64,000 nt of DNA, taken from NCBI RefSeq assembly GCF_022581195.2, contig NC_061455.1, positions 13,472,189 through 13,536,188 on the forward strand. The letters run 5' to 3'. Source of the DNA: Helicoverpa zea. Taxonomy: Eukaryota > Arthropoda > Insecta > Lepidoptera > Noctuidae. The translations under genes and the position numbers were made by a program. The notes below the pieces were generated by a model. The model did no database searches, was not told the origin of the DNA, and was given only the letters and a program-made list of their open reading frames with translations. Below are positions 33,546 to 44,754 of the stretch, piece by piece. How positions within the stretch are numbered: position 1 is the stretch's first letter; each line of letters starts with the position of its first letter.

Positions 33546-36293
33546 TACTTAGCAAGATAGCAAAAAAAAATAGTTCACCAAGAAAAAGCCAACCACAACA
33601 CATTTTCAAAAACTATTTAAAATTTTGTAGAAGCAACTAAAACAGTAGCAACAGCAACAAAGTAACAATAATTATAGTTTTTAGCTAAAACTACTTCGTT
33701 CATTACCGCCATTAAAGTTGTGAACAGACCATGCAGTTAACTCTGAAGTTAGGAGTAGTAGAGGAAATTGTCTTGTAATGGCCGAATTAACCGCTCTCAA
33801 CCGCTCCGAACCGGTTCTAGAAACTTTTTTATTATTTCTTTTGTAAGTATCTTAGTGTATTAGCAGTGGATTAGGAGGATCCTGTGACGTCAAAGTTGAC
33901 TGGAAGACGTGTGACTATACGGGTATAGAAGAATTTGCAAGCTGGTAGCTGTTTATATTGTGCTTCGTTTAGAACTGAATGGCATTGACACTTGCCTACT
34001 GCGCTATTTTGTGGTTTAAATGTGGCATGTCTTAACATGTGGCTGAGTCTGCGGTAAAACTTGACACCCTTAAGTATATACTTTTTTATATTTCGAGTCT
34101 GTGTGTATCAGAATGGCATTGTCATAGCTTTCATGCTCCATAGGTATTTGTTTGGTTCACACGAGGAATATGGAGTTAATTTTGTGAGGTAGTTCATTTA
34201 ATGGAGCTAGGGATAACATCTTTGATCCATGACTTTGATCAAACGTAGCTCTAACTAAGAGCAACAACCAACGTATAAACTATTTTAATAGTCTCTTATC
34301 TACAGGCAAATATTTTCAGATCCTGTAGCAGAAAGACGATTTGCGTCGAAAACAGAAAGTTAATTCTTGAAAGATTACTTTGAAGTCCAAGATGTGAGAT
34401 AACGGTGGATTACGACAGAAATTAGGGTTTTCTAGACAAGGCCTTATCAGATAATCTAGTTTCAGACGAACATTTTGGCACTATTTTGGATAAAGGCTTA
34501 CTTCTAACCCCTATTAAGTCCTACGTTCTACGGGATTTACTTGCGTATGCTTGTTTAAAATATTCTTAAACGATACAATTTTGTTGATGGGTTTTGGAAG
34601 TTAAAATTTTCGACTTTTATCGAAACCAAACATGTTCCAGAAAATATCGTTTTTATGTCGAAATAGTGTGTAACAGGATATAATAAAATTGTTAATATGA
34701 GTGTATCAAAATGTTGTGCACGACAGCCTAGCTGTTGTCTGTACTTAAATCCAAAAACTACAATTCAAATTATAATGTAACGTTGTCTTTGGTGTCTAGA
34801 TAACAAAGATAGTTACTGTAACCTCAAGCCAGTGTCCCTCGAAGGGTGAAAGATGTCGCGATTACACCACGACGAGGTAGCTCGCCCGGGCCTTGCGGGG
34901 CTTGCGGTGGCTTGCGGGGACCTGTCGGGCTGGAGACTGACAGCTTTAGATTTGATAGGACTATTTTTTGGAGAGATCGTTATTGAGTAATATATGTATA
35001 ATTATAAGTAGATAAGATATTAAGCATAATTTGTTCCATATATGAAACTACTTATAAAACATTATTGCGACTACGTTCTGATAAAAAACAAGTACATAAC
35101 ACAAGTATACATAGACATCGGGAGCGAGAGATACCTACAGCAGATTCAAGCCTTTGTGAAGTAAGTACATGGAATTTGAATACTTTGAAAAATCTCCATG
35201 ATTTTTCAGCCTTAAGCCCAGCGCCTTAATTGAATGCTCCAATATGAAGAAGATAAAAATCTATTACTTCTCAAATCAAAAATGTTTTCTTCGTGTAAAG
35301 TAAAAAAAATGTGTTTTACATGAAAAGTACGTATGTTTCGTTCCATCGATTGTCTAAATGAGTCGGTTACTTAGCAGCTGAATGGTGCGATCGGTTCGGG
35401 GGCGAGTGGACCCACACGAGTGCCCAGCACTGAGTGCTTTCTGCTTTCAGGAGTTCAGGATACGGGAGGGAGCTTGGAGCTGGGCGGCTGGAATGCCTAT
35501 CTCCTTGTATATGTGAACAACTGCTTGTTATTGTTTTCATGAGAGTGAAGTTTGAAACTTCCGTGAAACGAAATTTATCTTTGCAAAGTATGTAATGATT
35601 TTTGCGTGCAACCCAAATAATCATTTCAATTGGTATCTTAGTTTCTATGGTGACTGATTATTCTTGTTTGGATAGCAATATGATAGATAAGACAAGATTA
35701 TTGCAAAATCTCAAAAAGATTTATTATATTTTGGAACCCAACGTAATCATTTTTGGGATGCTATAACCCAAATAGCACAGCCAATTTAAACTGCATATTT
35801 GCAGTTAAAGCAATCTTTTAAAATGCCAACAGACAAACTGCCACGTGTCCGCCCACATTTCTTCCTCGTATAGTTCCATCTAATGCGGCTCTTTCGCACA
35901 ATCCGTACTTGGGTCACGCGCGTCGCAATACAGACTCCTTTTTATCCGGCTGACTGATATAGCCGGGTATAGCCGGGTAATAACTTATACAGGCCGCGGC
36001 TTTATTTGATGTCGAACCGGCTTTTTGTAGCCACTATTATAGTAATTGCTTGACCATGAACGTTTTGTAATAACTCCTATTTTTCTGTGAGGGATGGACA
36101 GTGTTAAATTGTATGATTCCTTTGTACTAAAGATAAAAACTTATGCTCTAGTAGTAACTTTGAATGTAGTACCTTGTTACCAAATAAAACTTTTCTAAAA
36201 TACCATGAACTTCGTTAAAACATGTACCTAATGATGTGACAAAAAATAACAATTTTGAGCCATTTTATTCCTATCAAAAGATAACTAAAAATC
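33546..36293. other. No gene recognised; GC-rich repeat patch
   Basis: No supported coding region. At about 34,880-34,925 a GC-rich patch repeats CTTGCGG three times ('ggccttgcggggcttgcggt'). At 35,958-35,978 TATAGCCGGG is repeated twice. Nothing else stands out. Confidence 0.4.
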
Positions 36294-36345
36294 TCCTTCT
36301 CCGTGTGAGAGGAGGCCTGTGCCCAGCAGTGGGACGATAAAAAAA
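36294..36345 (+). mobile_element. RTE-type LINE 3' end relic
   Basis: The phrases 'gtgtgagaggaggcctgtgc' and 'ccagcagtgggacgataaaa' are the characteristic last bases of lepidopteran RTE-like elements, followed by a short A-run. Only about 50 bp remain. Confidence 0.55.
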
Positions 36346-37662
36346 AGGCTGTAACAGGTAACAGGTAAATGATAACTTTAACAGAAGGTAATTAGGTATA
36401 TTCAATGTTCACTGATAGCCATTTCCTAACAAGCTCAAAAGCATTCCTGGAAGCAAAGTTTATTAGTCACAGCAATACTAATACTGCTCGAGGCAAATAC
36501 AGACTACATATTAATAAATTAAATTACAATGGAAACGGGCACCTTTGATGTCACAATGGTGGATACTAATTTACAAGAATCTAAATCAAATTATACTTAG
36601 CTGATATACCTACTCGTTCACACAACTTTAACAAGTTTAGGTAAATAAATGAATAGGTAAAACAGAAAACTTGCTGAACACAGCAACAACCTATAATGGG
36701 TCTCGGCTCACCTCTGTCCATACCCCATTAGGCACACGAAACTAGTAAACTACCCTCCATTTGATGGTCGCTCCTTAATCTTACCCACAAGAAACAATGA
36801 TATCAAATGAAAGGTTGCACCGGGTCACAGGCCACCGTCAAAGGGTTATAATTATGAGCAGTAATTAATGGGCCGAAACATCTTCTCAGAGAATTTGACC
36901 AGTGAACTCAAGGTTCTGTAAAATTGAATTAATTTGGTGTAATGGTTTCTTGAGCGGATTTGATTTTAGTGAGCAGATTGGTTGCTTTGATTTCTATTTA
37001 ATGAACTTTAGGAAAATTATTTATTTAATATAAATATTTTTTTAATGAATAGCTCAAAATGTTTACTCTAATTGGCAAATGTTGCTGAAAAATACTCTGC
37101 CGTGTCCTCTATCCTTATTTTGCAAACACAAAGTACCTACTTAGGTATAGTCAAACTAAAATAAATATTTCTAACCTTTTAACGAATTCCCTAAGACAAA
37201 CAGTAACTAATTATGCGGAATCATACAAAACAAACTCTCATCAAACGCTTTCTAATTCCGCTAGCAAGATAAACTATTCGAAGTAGTACAGTAATAAATT
37301 CAGTAAAACTAACTTTGAGTTCAAACACTCCAACTAGGGTTTAACGTCGCGTCCAATTTATTCGTACGAGTGCGGTCGCCCACTGCCCAGTGCCCAGTGT
37401 CCAGTGCCCAGTAGTGGGCTTACGAACTGCGACTGTCGAGGACACCAGGTATTATATTCAGTTGAAACGATAAACTTTTGGAAACTATACTTCTAGTTTT
37501 AGGGCCGACACGCTAACTTACAGTAGGTACATTGACGTCAATTTTAGTCACAGACCTGCCTGAAAAAGTTTTTCATTCAATTACTTATGATTTTGGACCA
37601 AAAAAAAAGCAATGATGAATATAAGCATGGAATTTGATAACATGGATTAAGTCTTATTTATA
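36346..37662. other. No gene recognised
   Basis: AT-rich, no motif-bearing ORF. At 37,382-37,421 the unit CCCAGTG is repeated four times with slight variants ('ctgcccagtgcccagtgtcc'). Confidence 0.4.
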
Positions 37663-38080
37663 TCTATACTAATATTATAAAGCACCGAACCTGAGGTCCC
37701 GGGTTCGATTCCCGGCTCGGTCGACATTTGTGTGATGAGCATGCTTGTTAGCCGTGGTCTGGGTGTTACAATATGTATTTATAAATATGTATATGTGTAG
37801 CTATATGTAGTTTATCAGTTGTGTTAGCACACATAACACAAGTTAATTAATAACTTACCATGGGGCTAACCGACACGGTGTGTGAAAAGGTGTCCCGACA
37901 TTATTTATTTATTTATTTTTATTTGTTTGTTTGGTTGTAATGGATAAACTCAAAAACTACTGGACCGATTTTAACAATTCTTTCACCATTAGAAAGCTAT
38001 ATTATCTGCGAGTAACATAGGCTATGTTTTATCCCGGTGCGGGCAGTAGTTACCACGGGACGCGGGTGAAACCGCGGGAA
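37663..38080 (+). mobile_element. Lep1/Helitron-like element, split by a SINE
   Basis: It starts TCTATACTAATATTATAA, is interrupted by a SINE at 37,682-37,915, and continues with 'gtttgtttggttgtaatgga', 'aaactactggaccgatttt', 'gtgcgggcagtagttaccac' and the hairpin CGCGG-gtgaaa-CCGCG at 38,061-38,076. The expected final CTAGT is absent; the sequence instead passes into the truncated 5' end of the LINE at 38,085, which probably replaced or disrupted the terminus. Confidence 0.8.
37682..37915 (+). mobile_element. tRNA-derived SINE with ATTT tail
   Basis: Contains a tRNA-like T-arm/B-box 'CCCGGGTTCGATTCCCGG', then 'gttagccgtggtctgggtgt', 'gttagcacacataacacaag' and 'gtgtgaaaaggtgtcccgac', ending in (ATTT)n. 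This is a family distinct from the GATGAT-tailed SINE. The A-box half of the head is truncated. It lies inside a Lep1 copy. Confidence 0.75.
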
Positions 38081-38084
38081 AACG

Positions 38085-39770
38085 GTTATCAGTGAATAAA
38101 GACATACATAAAATTAATAAGTCCCTACTATGTCCTATCATTACAAAATACATGAATAGTATCATCACAACTGCACAACATGGCTTTATAACCGGCCGCT
38201 CCGTTCAAACCAACCTTGTGTCTTTTGTGTCGGATCTGTCTGTGGCTGTTGACAACGGGAAACAAATTGATGCTATATACACAGACTTTTCTAGTGCTTT
38301 TGAAGTCAGTCATCCCCTTTTGCTGAGCAAACTTGAATCCCTTGGCATACACGGAAGTCTTTTAAATTGGTTTCAATCCTACCTATTCCAAAGACCACAA
38401 ACAGTATCAGTAAAGGGGTATGACTCAGAAATATACTTTGCCAGGTCTGGCGTGCCGCAGGGCTCTCATCTCGGACCCACTTTATTCACTGTTTTTATCA
38501 ATGATATCACAAATCAAATTAAACACTCAAAATTGTCCCTATACGCAGATGATCTAAAGATATATCGAGAAGTAAATTCTACATCCGATGTTGATCTTAT
38601 TCAAAAAGACCTTGACCGAATTCGAGACTGGTGTCAAAAAAATTCAATGACTCTCAACGCATCTAAATGTTACCACATCAAGTACACAAAAAGAAGAGCT
38701 CCTATACACTCGAATTACAATATTGACGGAACAATATTGCAAGAAGTCAATGAAATTAGAGATCTGGGTGTTATTATAGACAGTAAATTAACCTTTTCCT
38801 CACATATTAATGCGGCAGCAAAAAAAGGAGCTCGGATGTTAGGATTCATAAAAAGAAATACCAAAGAGTTTCGTCTTATACGGACAAAAAAAATATTATA
38901 TTATAGTCTTGTACAAAGTCATCTGGAATTTGCCTCTGAAGTGTGGAGTCCCATATATGCTGTGCAATCTCAGAGGATTGAGAGTATCCAACGAGCGTTT
39001 ACCAGACATCTGGCGTATATCTCGTCCGGAATTTCACATAGGGTCCCATACTATCAAAGACTAAATTTCTTTAAAATGAATACTCTCCATAATCGTCGCA
39101 AAATTCATGACATTCAATTCTTACACAAACTCATTAATGGAAAGACAGATTGTAGCGAATTAGTTCATCACATTAAACTTGCTGTTCCCACCAGAATACC
39201 GCGATACCCAATCACCAAACCATTCCACATTCCATTTTACAGAACCAATGTTGGTAAACGCTCGCCTATGGCACGAATTTGCAGTGAATATAACTCTTTG
39301 TGCGGGAGCTCGGACAATTTTGACATTTTCCATGATTCCTATAATAAAGAAGACGGATCACAATCCATACAAAATTTCCTCACGTCCTATAACAATGTGA
39401 CGTATCTCAAAAAAAAGATAAAAATGTTAAAAAAAATATGGCATACTCTCTAATTTATTTTTTTCACACCTACATACGAAAAAACTGCTTTAAAGGTGGT
39501 CCCATAATCATCAGGTCAGGATCTGATGATGGAAACCCTGAGAAACCCAGGGCAACTTTTAAAAGTTGTAGGCATGCGCAGGATAAAAACTTGACTATGA
39601 GGTGTATGTCTGGTAACACTATGCAACAGTGAAGGTTTGGAACTGACCTGATGATGGAGACGAAAAAAGATCGAGGGAACTCAACAACTGAATATGTAGG
39701 TAAACTACCTCGTGTTTGGGCTTATATTATTCGAATTGATGAGAACCTTCTACTAAAACGAAAAAAATAC
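38085..39770 (+). mobile_element. 5'-truncated LINE with RT ORF and 3' UTR
   Basis: Covers the partial ORF2 (38,092-39,453) and a 3' UTR ('atcaggtcaggatctgatga', 'cagggcaacttttaaaagtt', 'gatgatggagacgaaaaaag'). The 5' end is lost at the junction with the Lep1 element. The end of the ORF and the 3' UTR recur in reverse orientation between 39,950 and 40,450 and again at 46,623-46,714, forming a large inverted repeat. Confidence 0.8.
38092..39453 (+). CDS. Partial LINE ORF2: reverse transcriptase (jockey/BS-like)
   Basis: The 453-residue open frame encodes the RT core of a non-LTR retrotransposon. Motif A is DAIYTDFSSAFE near residues 60-70 (D65 the likely metal ligand), SGVPQGSHLGPTLF lies near 119-132, and the catalytic YADD at 151-154 is followed by LKIY. 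Further on, DLGVIIDSKLTFSSHI is the conserved block that follows RT in jockey/CR1-type proteins. The frame begins within the RT domain: the N-terminal RT motifs and the endonuclease are missing, so the ATG at 38,092 is an internal methionine. It ends at TAA after a lysine-rich tail. Clade placement is inferred from motifs. I see no frameshift. Confidence 0.85.
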   Translation: MNKDIHKINKSLLCPIITKYMNSIITTAQHGFITGRSVQTNLVSFVSDLSVAVDNGKQIDAIYTDFSSAFEVSHPLLLSKLESLGIHGSLLNWFQSYLFQRPQTVSVKGYDSEIYFARSGVPQGSHLGPTLFTVFINDITNQIKHSKLSLYADDLKIYREVNSTSDVDLIQKDLDRIRDWCQKNSMTLNASKCYHIKYTKRRAPIHSNYNIDGTILQEVNEIRDLGVIIDSKLTFSSHINAAAKKGARMLGFIKRNTKEFRLIRTKKILYYSLVQSHLEFASEVWSPIYAVQSQRIESIQRAFTRHLAYISSGISHRVPYYQRLNFFKMNTLHNRRKIHDIQFLHKLINGKTDCSELVHHIKLAVPTRIPRYPITKPFHIPFYRTNVGKRSPMARICSEYNSLCGSSDNFDIFHDSYNKEDGSQSIQNFLTSYNNVTYLKKKIKMLKKIWHTL

Positions 39771-39846
39771 TATTCTTAGGTGCATCGGCCTAGAAGTCAG
39801 TGTCTAAGTCCCCAACGACTTCTAGGCCGATGCACCTAAGAATAGT
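39769..39846. repeat. Perfect 30-bp palindromic arms, 18-bp loop
   Basis: 39,769-39,798 and 39,817-39,846 are exact reverse complements (core TTAGGTGCATCGGCCTAGAA). The 18-bp loop is 'agtgtctaagtccccaac'. The hairpin sits at the centre of the larger inverted repeat formed by two oppositely oriented LINE 3' ends. Confidence 0.9.
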
Positions 39847-39949
39847 TTTATCTTGCTTTTAAGTGTTTTTGGGAGTCGGTTTTATTTTATTGTAAAAAGT
39901 TTTTTTTTTTTGGCTTTTCTGTGACAAGCATAGTTGTCACTATCCGGAT

Positions 39950-40450
39950 TTGTAGAAAGTTCTCATCAATACGAATAATAAAAGACCAAATACGAAGTAG
40001 TTTACATATTCAGTTGTCGAGTTCCCTCGACCTTCTTTGGTCTCCATCATTAGGTCAGCTCCAAACCTTCACTGTTGCAAAGGTCTATTCAATACAAATA
40101 ATATAAGCCCTAACACAAGGTAGTTTACATATTCAGTTGTTGAGTTCCCTCGACCTTTTTTCGTCTCCATCATTAGGTCAGCTCCAAACCTTCATTGTTG
40201 CATAGTGTTACCAGACATACACCTCATAGTCAAGTTTTTATCCTGTGCATGCCTACAACTTTTAAAAGTTGCCCTTGGTTTCTCAGGGTTTCCATCATCA
40301 GATCCTGACCTGATGATTATGGGACCACCTGTGTGGTATACCCTATCAAACAAAAAACATATTTAATAAAATGGTCCATAAATAGTCCTACGAACGATGT
40401 TTTCATAACAGCGCCTGAACAATTTTTAAAGCAGTTTTTTCGTATGAAGG
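39950..40450 (-). repeat. Inverted LINE 3' UTR arm with a 123-bp tandem duplication
   Basis: Reverse complement of the 3' UTR at 39,470-39,755. Within it a unit of about 123 bp is present twice ('tttacatattcagttgt' starts at 40,001 and 40,124). Relative to the plus arm it carries about 100 extra bases at roughly 40,333-40,432, so one arm has an insertion or the other a deletion. The arm is cut at 40,450 by the LTR element and continues at 46,623. Confidence 0.8.
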
Positions 40451-42318
40451 TGTAACCGTTCCACGATAACCCTAGGCTGTAAAAATTTTCGTTTTTCCTA
40501 AATTATAACTACAATCGGCTTCCCTGAGGGGGAAGGGGTTGCGCCCCTCCTGTTCCGCGCAACCCTGTAGAGCTCGTCTCCTTACTGGTCACTCTCCCAC
40601 CGATATTGTATGTGGAAATGTATCAGTGCTATCCCGACTTATACAAGCTAGGGGATAGGACTGGAAAGGAAGACAATGAAAGAGAGCAGCGTACAAACAC
40701 TGGGTAGTGACAGGGTATGTTTGTAAAGCAAATAGTGATAATGGAGGATTAAGGAATGGAAAGGACCTACATTATGTATTATACAGATGAGTACAACGCC
40801 GTTTCTGATAACCCAGTTGAAATATAAGTCATTCTTAATGGAAGGACATTTCCAATAAGACAGTATATAAAATAAGTATGGTACTGTAATATCGCCTCTT
40901 GTGAATCTATTAATCAAACAGCCGTAACTCACAAAATGTCTTGCATGTGCTCCTGAAGCACGCGAGGTCAACCTTCCAGGATTCCCTAGCCATCCCAAGT
41001 CGTGACGCTGCGGCTTTCGTGCTTTCACTTCCGTGCGACCGTCCTTGTCTAACAACGGCGTGGCCTACGGCTCGCATAACGTCTGCTCCGTGATATTTGA
41101 GTCACGGTCCCTAGCAGTCTATGTAGGACTGGATATCGTGACGCTGCGGCGCGGCTTGCCGGCACGAGTCGTCTTCATCATACTCCCGTCGAGTCATGGT
41201 CCCTAATAGTATTGGTATGATATAGTGAGCCCCCCATCACTGGATGTGCACATCGCGTTCAACAAGTACAACTGCAAGGCATATGCTCGTGACGATCAGT
41301 CCGAGAAGTCAAAGATAATGATACGCCTAGGCGTAATTTGATATAGTTTCGTTGGCGTTGTTGTACTTATTCGAGACACGAGTGATAGAGGCATATACTT
41401 CGGTAAATCCGAGATGACAATTGTGAGTGTTGGCCGAAGCCCAGTACATTGTACCATTATTTAATGTTAAAGCTGTTGAGTGTGTGAGGGCAGATTGGAA
41501 CATAGAATGCAAGGTATATAATTGATTCGATCAGCTCGATCACATCATAGTAGAAGTACGCCTAAGCGTCGGTAAGTATTATACCTGCATTGAGAAGGTT
41601 ATCATGGATACAATGGGTTATAATTTCAGCCTGAGGTAACGTTCATAAACACTCACCCGCACTATCAGCAACACTCACCCAGTCATGCACCATCACTTAC
41701 TCTTAGATTCACTTGGCTTTCATGACTCACTATTACTTCACAACTTAGCTCTAGCCTCCATGAGGCGTCTCCTAATTTCGGTCAGAGTACTAGCCTACTG
41801 CGCGACCTAGGACCAACTGTCCCTGCTTCAGTTCCCTGAAAACCCTTGTGGCCTGCTATCCCTTCCTACATCCTCGCAAGTCCCACCTTCAGCGCTGACT
41901 CCACCCTATTCTTAAGGTCCTGTTTCGCGTATTCGTCTATTTGTTATAAGATAGATTTATTAGTCTTTTTGTACATATTCTCAATTGTTCTAAGCATCGC
42001 TATCGGGGTCCGTTTGGGATTTGGCACATGTGCACTTCTATTCAATATTGAGTCCTTTGTCTCAAGGTCCTAATTGCCTTAACGGTTGGCAACGGCTTGT
42101 AAGTCCTGCTTAGCAGATGTTTGATTGCTTTGCTGTGAGAAACTTTTAGACACTTAAAATATTTTGTTAAGTATTTATTGCACTCCATGTCAGCCGTCAA
42201 ATATCCCTATCCATAAAATAGAAAGTTAATGTGTTCTTAAGAGGCCCGTCATCGTGGCGCCTTGTAAAATAAATTAATATGATTTGATAATAATTAGGGC
42301 TAGGTGACGACTGTCACA
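40451..42318 (-). repeat. 3' LTR (minus-strand element), 1,868 bp
   Basis: Same length and apparently the same sequence as the LTR at 44,755. It inserted into the minus-oriented LINE arm, leaving AAGG at 40,447-40,450. A minus-strand AATAAA lies near 42,174-42,179. The short open frames inside (135, 61 and 75 codons) carry no domain I know. Confidence 0.9.
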
Positions 42319-42330
42319 TTCCCCCCTCTG
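42319..42330 (-). promoter_or_regulatory. Polypurine tract
   Basis: The minus strand reads CAGAGGGGGGAA directly before the 3' LTR start TGTGACAG. This is where plus-strand DNA synthesis would be primed in an LTR retrotransposon. Confidence 0.8.
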
Positions 42331-42841
42331 AAAATCAGACGCGTGACGCAGTACAGCGTATGAGATTTCACAATAGGCCGGAGAGCTCCTAGCATCAGTC
42401 AGTTAAAACATAAGGCTTGTCTAACGGAATATTTCCACCAATACGATTCTTACTAGATGCAACAACGTTTTGATGAAATCACTCTGGTTCCGGTCTAGTA
42501 GAAAAACCCGCGCATGCTTATAAGTTGATTATACATACCAGAGTTTCTTCTACTAGAGTATTTCATTATGGAGTCGCGTTACCTCCCCTTATCAACATAG
42601 CCTACTACAGCTGCTGAACTTAGGCCTCTCCATCGCCGCGAATCAAATCGTGTTATGTCGGTAACTATCGCAGCATTTTTACCCTGGAATAGTTCGCACA
42701 CTAATTAGAATTTGATTCTAACTGGAAGTTAATCCAAATATTGCCATGCAATTCATTTATAAGAATGGAAAAGTTTGTTCCAACTGGGTGTACCCCCCTC
42801 CGATTCTAAGAGGATAGAGCAGGTTGTAAATCAGCCAATAA

Positions 42842-43211
42842 CTGATGATGATGATGTCCTCCTAGCCGATTATCGGCTACGGCGGCTGTTCTCATGTAAG
42901 GAGATAAGCCAACTACGCAGGACATATTATAGTGCACGAGCATTTGCGCAGACACAGGTGCACTCACTATTCCTTAACTCTCATAGCCCGATGGGACGGT
43001 AATCCGACACGACCGGAGAGAGATCAGGCGCAGGACCGACATTTACGTGCTCTCCGATGCACGGGTGCATCAATCACCAGCTTCCAGGCTCCGGGCTGCT
43101 TTGTGAAAGTCTTCTAAAACCCACAAAGCGATTTCGGCCCGACTCGGGAATCGAACCCGAGACCTCGTGCTTAGCAGCCGCACTAGCGACAGCTAGACCA
43201 ACGAGGCAGTT
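42842..43211 (-). mobile_element. tRNA-derived SINE nested in the LTR element
   Basis: On the minus strand it begins TGCCTCGTTGGTCTAGCTGT (A-box region), followed by 'GGTCTCGGGTTCGATTCCCG' (B-box), a body of about 250 bp and a (ATC)n tail. The 13-bp duplication AATCAGCCAATAA is at 42,829-42,841 and 43,212-43,224. This is a third SINE family in the window. It inserted after or shortly before the LTR element amplified. Confidence 0.85.
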
Positions 43212-44275
43212 AATCAGCCAATAAGACAGAACATTGAACTAGCATTAATTTAGTGCACATTTTTTTCAACCGATTTAAGTGCAAATGCCAATATACATAT
43301 TTCTGTGAGTAAAAGATACACTGTGCTATACACACAGTTGTGATAGCCCACGTGCACATAGATCCAATTTCCACTTGCTGGAATATGATTTAGTAGGATC
43401 GATTAACTTAAATAATTTCAAAACTTAGCTTCGCAACTGCATCCACACTAGGGCTACTAGTACGTAGGTACATCAGCCGACGTACGCGCACGACGATTTT
43501 GATGAAACTTTGAACCCAAGCGACGCAGAAAAATGATGTCGAAACTGTGTAGGCTCGTACATGAAGTCTGTTAGTGTCCTGGAATTTAAAACAAAACCAG
43601 CCAAGTATCTATTTACAGAAGACAGAGGCTTTACAAATAGCCACACAATATATTGATTCCTATGTGTGAAGAAATTTCAAAGATGAATATTTAAATCACA
43701 CGTAAATACAACCTAGAGGAAGTTGTCGGTTCGTCAGTTAAACTAAAAGTAATTATAATTATATTTTTATGAACTCGTGTAAAAATATAGATTAGTGTAT
43801 TAACCACACAGACCGAAGCAAAGTGCTAAGGTTGTGACAAAATGATATCGCAATGATTTATCAATGCGGTTCTGCCTTCCAGATGTGTATTTTATAAGCG
43901 CATGCCCCTAGTCCACGGCAAATTTGTGGGTGTGTAACTGTATTATTACCTACTCCAGTGTAATTTCTAGAAGGCCTTCTCCGCAATGTAATCGGGAAAA
44001 TATACGTCGTTATATACTTATATAGAAGCGGGGTTTACAGCCATGACGTTTATTTTCTTTAAAGTACGCTCAGTATTCTTACACTAATTCTATCCTTACG
44101 CTTATGCAAATACGCTTATTGCCATTATACAGTTTTACGCTTATAGCAAAATTTCAGAACCAACATCCTACCTCTAGCCATCTGCCCATTTCTTCTATCT
44201 TAGTATTTCACATATTCATTTCTTTCATACTTAAAACCACATACATAAATACCTCTAGGCTGCACACTTTTGTTA

Positions 44276-44594
44276 GGGACTCGAACCCACAACTGTATTT
44301 CCAACTGTATTAATCCATCCATAAGGATATGCAGTTCACGCCCTTGGGACATATGGGAATCGAACCCATTACCGTAAATCATAACCGTAGTTAACTCTTA
44401 ATTCTTGCATCATCTTTCACCTCTAGCCAGAGTCTAGGTCTTCGTTAGGGAATCGAACCCATAACTAGAATCCGTCGTAATTATGACTCGTTTTATACAA
44501 CACTTCAGTTAGGGAGTCGAACCCGTAACCGTAATCATCGCCATATGAACTCACAGTTCATCACGTTGTATAAAAATCACAGGGAATCGAACCC
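44276..44594 (-). repeat. Five box-B-like GGGTTCGANTCCC motifs
   Basis: Minus-strand matches at 44,582-44,594, 44,512-44,524, 44,448-44,460, 44,355-44,367 and 44,276-44,288, each fitting GGGTTCGANTCCC. They are spaced 70, 64, 93 and 79 bp apart. The sequence before several of them is also similar (ATTACGGTTA-like), so they look like degenerate tandem units of about tRNA length. They lie 140-480 bp downstream of the primer-binding site of the LTR element. Confidence 0.75.
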
Positions 44595-44734
44595 AATGCT
44601 GTTTTATTGCCGTAATGCCTCGTCAAGGACCATAAGTATGAAATCAAATCTACGTTGTGTTTTTGTGTAGTAACCGATTTAGTTCTTTTATTCTCGTTGT
44701 ACTGAAGTGAATCAGTACATTTAATGACGAGAAT

Positions 44735-44752
44735 CCTGGTCACGCAGCGCCA
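44735..44752 (-). promoter_or_regulatory. Primer-binding-site-like sequence
   Basis: Two bases after the 5' LTR the minus strand reads TGGCGCTGCGTGACCAGG. PBS sequences start TGG because they pair with the CCA end of a tRNA primer, here one ending GCGCCA. Which tRNA it matches needs comparison with the host tRNA set. Confidence 0.75.
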
Positions 44753-44754
44753 AA

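Noticed and set aside
40648..41055. 135-codon frame repeated at 44,952-45,359 in the LTRs
   Set aside because: It lies wholly inside the LTR and is duplicated with it. No gag, env or other motif is seen, and it is more likely a chance frame in LTR DNA.
43140..43165. tRNA-like T-arm 'cgggaatcgaacccgaga' on the minus strand
   Set aside because: It belongs to the SINE at 42,842-43,211, which has the SINE body, tail and target duplication; no intact cloverleaf is present.
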